From Vanrija pseudolonga (lineage: Eukaryota > Basidiomycota > Tremellomycetes > Trichosporonales > Trichosporonaceae), in the NCBI RefSeq assembly GCF_020906515.1, contig NC_085854.1, forward strand, positions 434,001 to 498,000: a stretch of 64,000 nt of DNA. The letters run 5' to 3'. The position numbers and the translations under genes are program-made. Shown here in pieces: positions 58,740 through 64,000 of this stretch; position 1 is the stretch's first letter; the number at the start of each line of letters is the position of its first letter. The notes below the pieces were generated by a model that was given only the letters and a program-made list of their open reading frames with translations, did not search any database and was not told where the DNA came from.

Positions 58740-59897
58740 CTACCGCCGCTCGGCCTCCCTCTGGCGGATGTACGCCGCCCGCTCGACCCCCCACTCGGGT
58801 CGAACAGAGCTGAGCGGGCTCGCAGCGCTGCCAACGACGACATCGGGATCGAGCGTGCGGATTTTCGTGCGCTTACTGAGCCCCTGGCCCTCGGGCACCT
58901 CGTTCTCGAGGCTATCCAGTGTTTTCCGCTCCTCGTCGGTCGCTCTCGCCCGCAGCGCGGCCCAGAACTCGTCGTCTGACAGCGCCCAGAGCTCCGCCTC
59001 GGCCACGCGCCCGCTCTCGACCATGGACAGGATGAGCGCGCCGGTGCGGCGGTACATGACCACATGGGCAGGGTTGGCCCACACGTCGGCGTCGCACTGC
59101 CCGTATGCGCGCGCGAGGGTGAGGGCCAGCTCGGCGTCCGACAGCGCGAGCACGCGGTCTGGCGCTGTCGCGCTAGGGAACGCGACGAGGTCGGCGACGA
59201 CGGCGCGCGCGTGCGACAGGCTCAGCTTGCCGAAGGCCACGGCGTCGCGCAGGCCGTAGTCTAGCCTGTCGGCACACAGTCGCGGCGCGGGGCGCTCGAC
59301 GAGCGGGTAGGCTTCTTCATCGAGCACGCCGGCGGTGCCGCCTGCCGTGGCGTACCCGTGGGCCGCGAGCAGCGCGGGCAACTCGGTCGTGGCGACATAG
59401 CGCGCCTTGTTATCCTCGTGAAAGCTTCCTCGCGGGCCCTTGGGGAATGCAGCGTCGACAACATGCGAGAGCACGGTATGGCTCACGTCGTGCAGGAGCG
59501 CAGCGACCTGTTCCTCGAGGCTGCCGCCGACGGCGCGGACGAGGAGCAGCGCGCCGAGCGAGTGTTCGAGGCGGGAGACGGGGGCGGTGAGGCCCACGAG
59601 GCCCGTCACGCCGTGCTGGTGTACCCCTGCGAGGCGGCGGAGCGGCTCCGAGGCGAGCAGCGACAGCAGGACGGGCTCGTGCAGGACGTGCGTGCCGTGG
59701 ATCGCGTCTTTGATTTCGAGCCCGGAGGAGGTGGGACGCAGGGTCTGGAAGTGGCCTGTCCTCACTGCCGTGTTGGGCGGGGCGAGGTGGGCTAGTGGGA
59801 GCTCGAGGTCGAGCTCGCCGTGCGCCGTTGGCGGGTTCGGCTTCGGGGCCGACGCCGCCGCCGCCGTTGTGCTCGCCGTCGCTGCTGTTGTCGTCAT
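58740..59897 (-). CDS. HD-domain metal-dependent phosphohydrolase
   Basis: Single uninterrupted exon of 385 codons plus stop, unlike almost every neighbour. HD superfamily pattern: GVHQHGVTGLVG, RLEHSLGALLLVRAVGG (first His), EEQVAALLHDVSHTVLSHVVD (the HD pair), and a later aspartate in RLCADRLDYGLRD, enough for a metal site. Relatives hydrolyse nucleotides or other phosphate esters (dGTPase-like and COG1078-type proteins); the substrate is unknown. The first 30 residues are Ala/Thr-rich. The C-terminus ends WGVERAAYIRQREAERR. Overlapping frames on both strands are shadows caused by high GC. The start is the first in-frame ATG; a Thr/Ala-rich N-terminus this long may be partly untranslated. 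Confidence 0.9.
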   Translation of the reverse strand: MTTTAATASTTAAAASAPKPNPPTAHGELDLELPLAHLAPPNTAVRTGHFQTLRPTSSGLEIKDAIHGTHVLHEPVLLSLLASEPLRRLAGVHQHGVTGLVGLTAPVSRLEHSLGALLLVRAVGGSLEEQVAALLHDVSHTVLSHVVDAAFPKGPRGSFHEDNKARYVATTELPALLAAHGYATAGGTAGVLDEEAYPLVERPAPRLCADRLDYGLRDAVAFGKLSLSHARAVVADLVAFPSATAPDRVLALSDAELALTLARAYGQCDADVWANPAHVVMYRRTGALILSMVESGRVAEAELWALSDDEFWAALRARATDEERKTLDSLENEVPEGQGLSKRTKIRTLDPDVVVGSAASPLSSVRPEWGVERAAYIRQREAERR

Positions 59898-61028
59898 GGT
59901 CGCTCGGGGTGGTCACTGGGCAAAGGACTGGATGACGGTGTTGCTGGTTGCTTGTTTGTTGTTGCGTCATGTTGTAGCGACCGTGGGAAAGTGGCACATG
60001 TTCGTCGGCAACCTCAAGCCAGCGAGGCGGACAGTCGCGGGCTCGACCATGAATCACGGACAGGTAGGTCAGCAAGACAAGGGAGATGGATGGATGAATC
60101 TACGTTCCGTGGCACACTGGTACCCCCTCCCCAACGCGACGGGCCCACCAAGCAACGCGGCGTCCGGGCGTGGGCCGTAGCTGCCCCATCGTGGCGTGTC
60201 TGCCAACCGGCGGCAGCGCAGCCAGCTGCAAGGCAAGGCAAGGCACACACCCTCACTCACAACCCAGCTGGAACCGCAGCACCAAGTCCTGCATACGGCG
60301 TACGACGCGCCGGCCGGGGATGGCGAGGCCGCAACCCCCGAGTTGGCTGGTCCCCGACGCGGCGCGACGCCCTGCGCTGCACAAGTCCGAAGCCTCCGAG
60401 CCGACAATCACAGACACCGACATGCCACGCGCGCAGGGTACAACCACACGCGCTCGACGCCACCGTGCCACCACACGCTGTTTCAGCCAACCACGCGTCG
60501 AGATGCTTGTTCCCTCCTGCGGCGACTGCTGCGTCGTCGACATGACAGTTTCAGTGCCCGCTGTTCTTGGCGGCGCCCTGCGTACCTTCTGGCTCGCCTT
60601 CTGGCGCGAGATGTGCAAACTTCTGAACTCCCCCAGCCCCCCGTGCCTCGTAGATCTGACTCGCACTCGATATAGCTCGCACCGTAGCGACGCGCTCACG
60701 CCCCGCCGCTGTCGCCGCCCCCGCCGCACGCAGCATCATTGCATACGCTACCATGTGTCCAATGCTATATCTAAACTCCAGAATGCGCGACGAGATAGGA
60801 GCGAGTCTCGTGTGAGAGTGGGTTTTTGGGGAGAGAGTGTGTGTGTGTGTGTGCGGTAGAGAGGGCGAGAGAGGGATCGAGAATGTTTGTACAACACAGA
60901 AGAGATAAAAAGTGTCCGGAGGGGATGTGACCGCAGCCAAGATAGGGTAGGCGTCTGCCAGAATAGCCCCTCGCGCCAGGCGAGAATCGCGGCGTTTGAC
61001 GACACACTCGAGACGCGTGCCGTATCCC
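59898..61028. other. Intergenic between HD-domain and glutaredoxin-like genes
   Basis: 1.1 kb, both flanking genes on the minus strand, so this holds the HD gene promoter and the 3' UTR of the glutaredoxin-like gene. A GT run lies at about 60838-60854. Overlapping open frames on both strands show no family resemblance. Confidence 0.55.
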
Positions 61029-62965
61029 TTACTTGTCGACGACAGGGTTGGGGCGGAGAACACGCTCGCGCTCCAGGCGCTCAAGCTCCTTGCGCCCCTT
61101 CTTGCTCTGCTTGCCGTGGCGAACCGTGATGCCGCCGGCCTTCTCGAGCGCAGCGGCAAGCTTGTCGTCGTCGTGGAGCTCGACGAGCTTCTGGAACGCG
61201 GCGACCGACTTGCCCTTGACGACGAGCTGAGGGAACTCCTGGGTGGCCAGCAGGCGCTCGATCGTCGGGACAAAGTTGGCAGAGTCACGGCGCTGGTCAA
61301 TGTCGACAAACAGCGGCGCGGGCACAATCTTGTACGAGCCGAGGATGCGCTTCAGCTCGCGGTGGAAGGGGTCGCGAAGACGGCCAAAGACGACAATCGG
61401 GTTGAGGTCGTTGACCTCGTCCTTGACAATCTCGAGGTCGTCCTTGGCGTACGCAGCCGTCGTGTCAAAGCCGAGCAGGACGTGGGCGGGCACGGGCTTG
61501 GAGCCGTCGACGTGCGCGGGGAGCGAGTTGCCAGTAGCCGAGGTGATGAAGCTGATGAGAGCGAGGAGCTCGTCGTGCTTGGACTCAAACTCGAGGCCGC
61601 CCACCTGAGACGCGGCCGTGATGCGCGACGAGGGCACGCGCGCGACGGCCTGCTTGAACGCGTCGCGGGCAGTGTTGTCACGGTACGCCCTGCGCCCGAA
61701 GGGCGAAAGGTTGTCCTTGGATCCCGAGTTGACGAGCGGCGCGTCGCCGACCGAGCGAGTGATGACAATGATGGCGATGACAAAGAGCGAGGTCGCGAGC
61801 AGCAGAGCTGGGCGAAGACGGCGAGGGACGCGCACCATGAGGCCAGCCTTGTGTAGCAGGTTGGTACCGGGAGTGGAAGAGTATGGGTTAATAATGCCTG
61901 ATGACTTGTTCGTCTTCTGGCTGCCGCTGATGCCCATGCTCAGCGGGCGGCGGCTGTAGTCGCCGTGAACATGCTGCGACTGGAGGTTGTTGCGCAGAGG
62001 GTGGTTGGGGGGCAGGATAGGGAGCCCAGCGCCAATCTTTTCATTCACCGTCGTGCTGGTCGTGGTTGTCGACATTGCGTGCCTGTCTCCAAAGCCAAGG
62101 CCGAGGCCGATTCCAGCTCCGAGCGCAGGGAGGTCGGCAGCAGGCGAGAGGATGGCCGACGACTCGCTTTCGGGCGAGCTCGAAGGCGAAAGGACAGGCG
62201 TACGCGGCGCGTACTGCGAGACGAGGGACGGGAAGTGCTCCTTGTGCTGGGGAGGGGTCAAGGGAGGGGTGTGAGGCAGCGCGACCTGCGACGCCGGCTG
62301 GTGAAGGTGGGTGGTGGTGCAGGTGGAAGTCTGTTGCAAACAAGGCGGGTAGTCATGATAAGAGGAGAGGGGGGCAAGTGTCAGCGAGTGATTCTAATAT
62401 GTGTTGCAGGGGGGCGGCGGGGTGCAATCGGTGCGAGGAAAAGTGGAATCGTGCTGTGTAGTGTAGCACCGAGGGATGCGCGAAGAGATCGCCAAAGTGA
62501 CAAAAAGACGATCTTGGGCGACGCCAGACTCCGCCGAGGCGCCGCAGCGCGAGACGCCCCTCCATCTTTTGCAGTGTGCCAATCTACACCGCGAATAGCC
62601 CACGAGCACCGCGAACACCGCGAGCACTGCAGGGGAAGTACACAGCAGGGGCACACGGCTCCGAGCCGAGAATCAAGGACAGGATAGCAAGAGCTACTGC
62701 TGGCGCCCGCCAATAGGCAGCCAAAGGTAACCAGGTGCGAGAGGTGGAGGGGTGTGACAAGGGAAATACGACTGGATTGTGTTCCGTGTGTGCGGGGCGT
62801 CGCGGCGCCGCACCATGATTGCTCTTTTAGCGGTGGCGTTGCTGGGCCAGGTAAGACACCCGCCCTGCCACCCACCCACACCGCCGGGAGTGCCACAGCC
62901 ACCACGGCACAACCGACCACAAGCACACTGAGAGCCGGATAGAAACATGCACTCACCTTGCTCAT
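61029..62965 (-). CDS. Type II membrane protein with cysteine-less glutaredoxin-like domain
   Basis: Two exons: 62965-62957 (9 bases, Met-Ser-Lys) and 62330-61029, joined over a 626-base intron; 436 residues. The main exon has no ATG in frame before the conserved part, and ATG AGC AAG|GTGAGT fits as the first exon. Layout: Pro/Ser/Thr-rich cytosolic region 1-175, one membrane span 177-194 (LATSLFVIAIIVI), then a lumenal domain. Residues about 312-405 follow the glutaredoxin pattern: PIVVFGRLRDPFHRELKRIL in the place of VVFSKSYCPYCKRAK, then FVDIDQRRDS, and EFPQLVVKGKSVAAF matching the TVP-x-x-F-x-x-G-x-x-I/VGG segment with its cis-proline. The CPYC site reads DPFH, so redox activity is not expected. 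N-terminal anchoring is as in Golgi/ER glutaredoxins Grx6/Grx7. Basic C-terminal tail. Confidence 0.8.
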
Positions 62966-63887
62966 TGTTGCAAAGTATGTGGAAGGAGAGTGAGGCAAAA
63001 GTGGTCGAGGTGGTCGTGGCTGGGCCAAAGAAAGACGAGTTGGTGGCTGCTGCTGCTAGCTAGGCTTTTTGGCGCTACGCTGCACACACTGGCTAAACAG
63101 TGGCGTCAGTTGGAACGAAACAACAACAAGTAGCAAGCAGCGCAGGGCATCGTCGAGTCCAGTCGAGTCCACCGTCATGCTTTAATACGACGACGCGTGC
63201 CCACGACGTTCCCAGCATCCAGTAACGAGCAAGTGTGCAGCAGCAGTGCACGCACGCACGCTCGTCCCCGCGCGCCGCCGCCCACCGTTGCCGTCAACCA
63301 GGCACTGCGGTGGAAAATTCCGTCGCCATGTTGCGCCCGTCGCCCGGACGTCGAGGAACGGCACCGAGGTCGGTGCCGTTCACTTTCACCCGGCGGCAGG
63401 CTAGACGTCGCACAACGTTGGGGGTGAGGGGCGGCGGTGGTGGTGTCGGCCGTGTCGTGGTGGGTGGACTGGACGATGCCGGCTGCAGAAGGGGGGGGGA
63501 GAACTCACCTCGGTGTTGTTGTGAGAGAGAAGGGAAGGGGGGGAGGGCAGGTAGACCAGTGGGGGGAGTGAAGAGTTATAAGTGTCGATGAATGATGTGA
63601 ACGGCAGTGGGCAATGCTGATGTGCTTGTGGTGCTTGGTGCTTGAGAAGGAGTCGTCGTCGTCAACGGCCTTTGTATCTTGCCTTGCTCTGTTGCCCCTT
63701 GGCCTTTGGAGCTTGCTCTTAAAACATATGTTTGAGCGTCGTGGGTGTGTCGGCAGGCGGCAGCAGTGGTGCGTCGTGCGTCGTCTGTCTGACCTCTAAT
63801 CAAACGGTAAATGATCGCGGGGGTGGCGGCGGCTGCGGCTGCAGCCAGGAGGGAGTGGCTGCCTGGCCGCCTGGCGCAGGAGGAGCC
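62966..63887. promoter_or_regulatory. Upstream region of the glutaredoxin-like gene
   Basis: 0.9 kb on the 5' side of the minus-strand gene, also containing the 3' flank of a possible next minus-strand gene. Contains G-rich runs (about 63491-63500 and 63537-63545). No supportable coding region. Confidence 0.5.
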
Positions 63888-63958
63888 TCAGGACTGGGTG
63901 TCAGCGGCGCCGACGGCTTGGATGACCAGGGAATGCATAGGTGTCAGGTCCGTGGAGT
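63888..63958 (-). CDS. Possible terminal exon of a minus-strand gene running off the window
   Basis: An acceptor CCCGTATTGCAG is followed by 71 bases that read STDLTPMHSLVIQAVGAADT plus QS and a TGA, with the first two bases completing a split codon. The preceding region is C-rich and could be intron. Too short to assign to a family; the call rests on acceptor quality and open frame only. Confidence 0.3.
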
Positions 63959-64000
63959 CTGCAATACGGGAGGCCCAGGGGGGGGGGGAGGGAGGGGAAG

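Noticed and set aside
1-64000. CRISPR arrays, transposons, LTR or other virus-derived elements
   Set aside because: No direct-repeat/spacer array, transposase, reverse-transcriptase, capsid or integrase-like protein segment, or paired terminal repeats were seen.

Overview
The window is a stretch of nuclear chromosome from a GC-rich basidiomycete yeast, most likely a tremellomycete of the Trichosporonales group. The evidence is gene content plus gene structure. Nearly every gene is cut by many very short introns (mostly 36-60 bases) with GTGAGT, GTGGGT or GTACGT donors, a CTGAC or CTAAC branch site just before the acceptor, and exons as small as 9-14 bases. Several proteins have fungal-type architectures (Zn2Cys6 regulators, AreA-type DUF1752, NIPA, Ark/Prk kinase). 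The exon models below were built by hand. Each was checked for frame continuity across every splice and for a total coding length divisible by three.

Left part (1-17 kb): the 3' three-quarters of a hexokinase gene (+); a Zn2Cys6 regulator (-); an Ark1/Prk1-type endocytic kinase (-); ornithine aminotransferase CAR2 (+); a 12-exon SWIM plus RING-like gene (-); and, from the opposite side of a 281-base shared promoter, a gene ending in a probable double-stranded-RNA-binding domain (+).

Centre-left (17-30 kb): a NIPA-type Mg2+ transporter (+) converges on mitochondrial ribosomal protein uL4m (-). uL4m diverges from cytosolic ribosomal protein uS9/RPS16 (+). A SUN-domain nuclear-envelope protein (+) and a second Zn2Cys6 regulator (-) follow.

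Centre (30.4-37.7 kb): about 7 kb with no convincing protein gene. It holds one tRNA-Ser(GCT) and short degenerate repeats.

Centre-right (37.7-47 kb): mitochondrial class III CoA-transferase (SUGCT-like, +), CFIm68-like RRM protein (+), J-domain protein (+), STK16/ENV7-type kinase (-), CCA-adding enzyme CCA1 (+) and a YjbQ/UPF0047 protein (-).

Right part (47-64 kb): a Dal5-type MFS carrier (-) divergent from a second MFS carrier (+), a DUF1752 AreA-like regulator (+), an intronless HD-domain phosphohydrolase (-), a type II membrane protein with a glutaredoxin-like fold that has lost its cysteines (-), and probably the last exon of another minus-strand gene that runs off the window.

Most genes are housekeeping genes arranged as divergent or convergent pairs. 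There is no gene cluster for one pathway, no recognisable transposon, virus-derived element or CRISPR. The least expected features are the cysteine-less glutaredoxin-like protein, the SWIM/RING and dsRBD head-to-head pair, the number of microexons, and a GC-AG intron.
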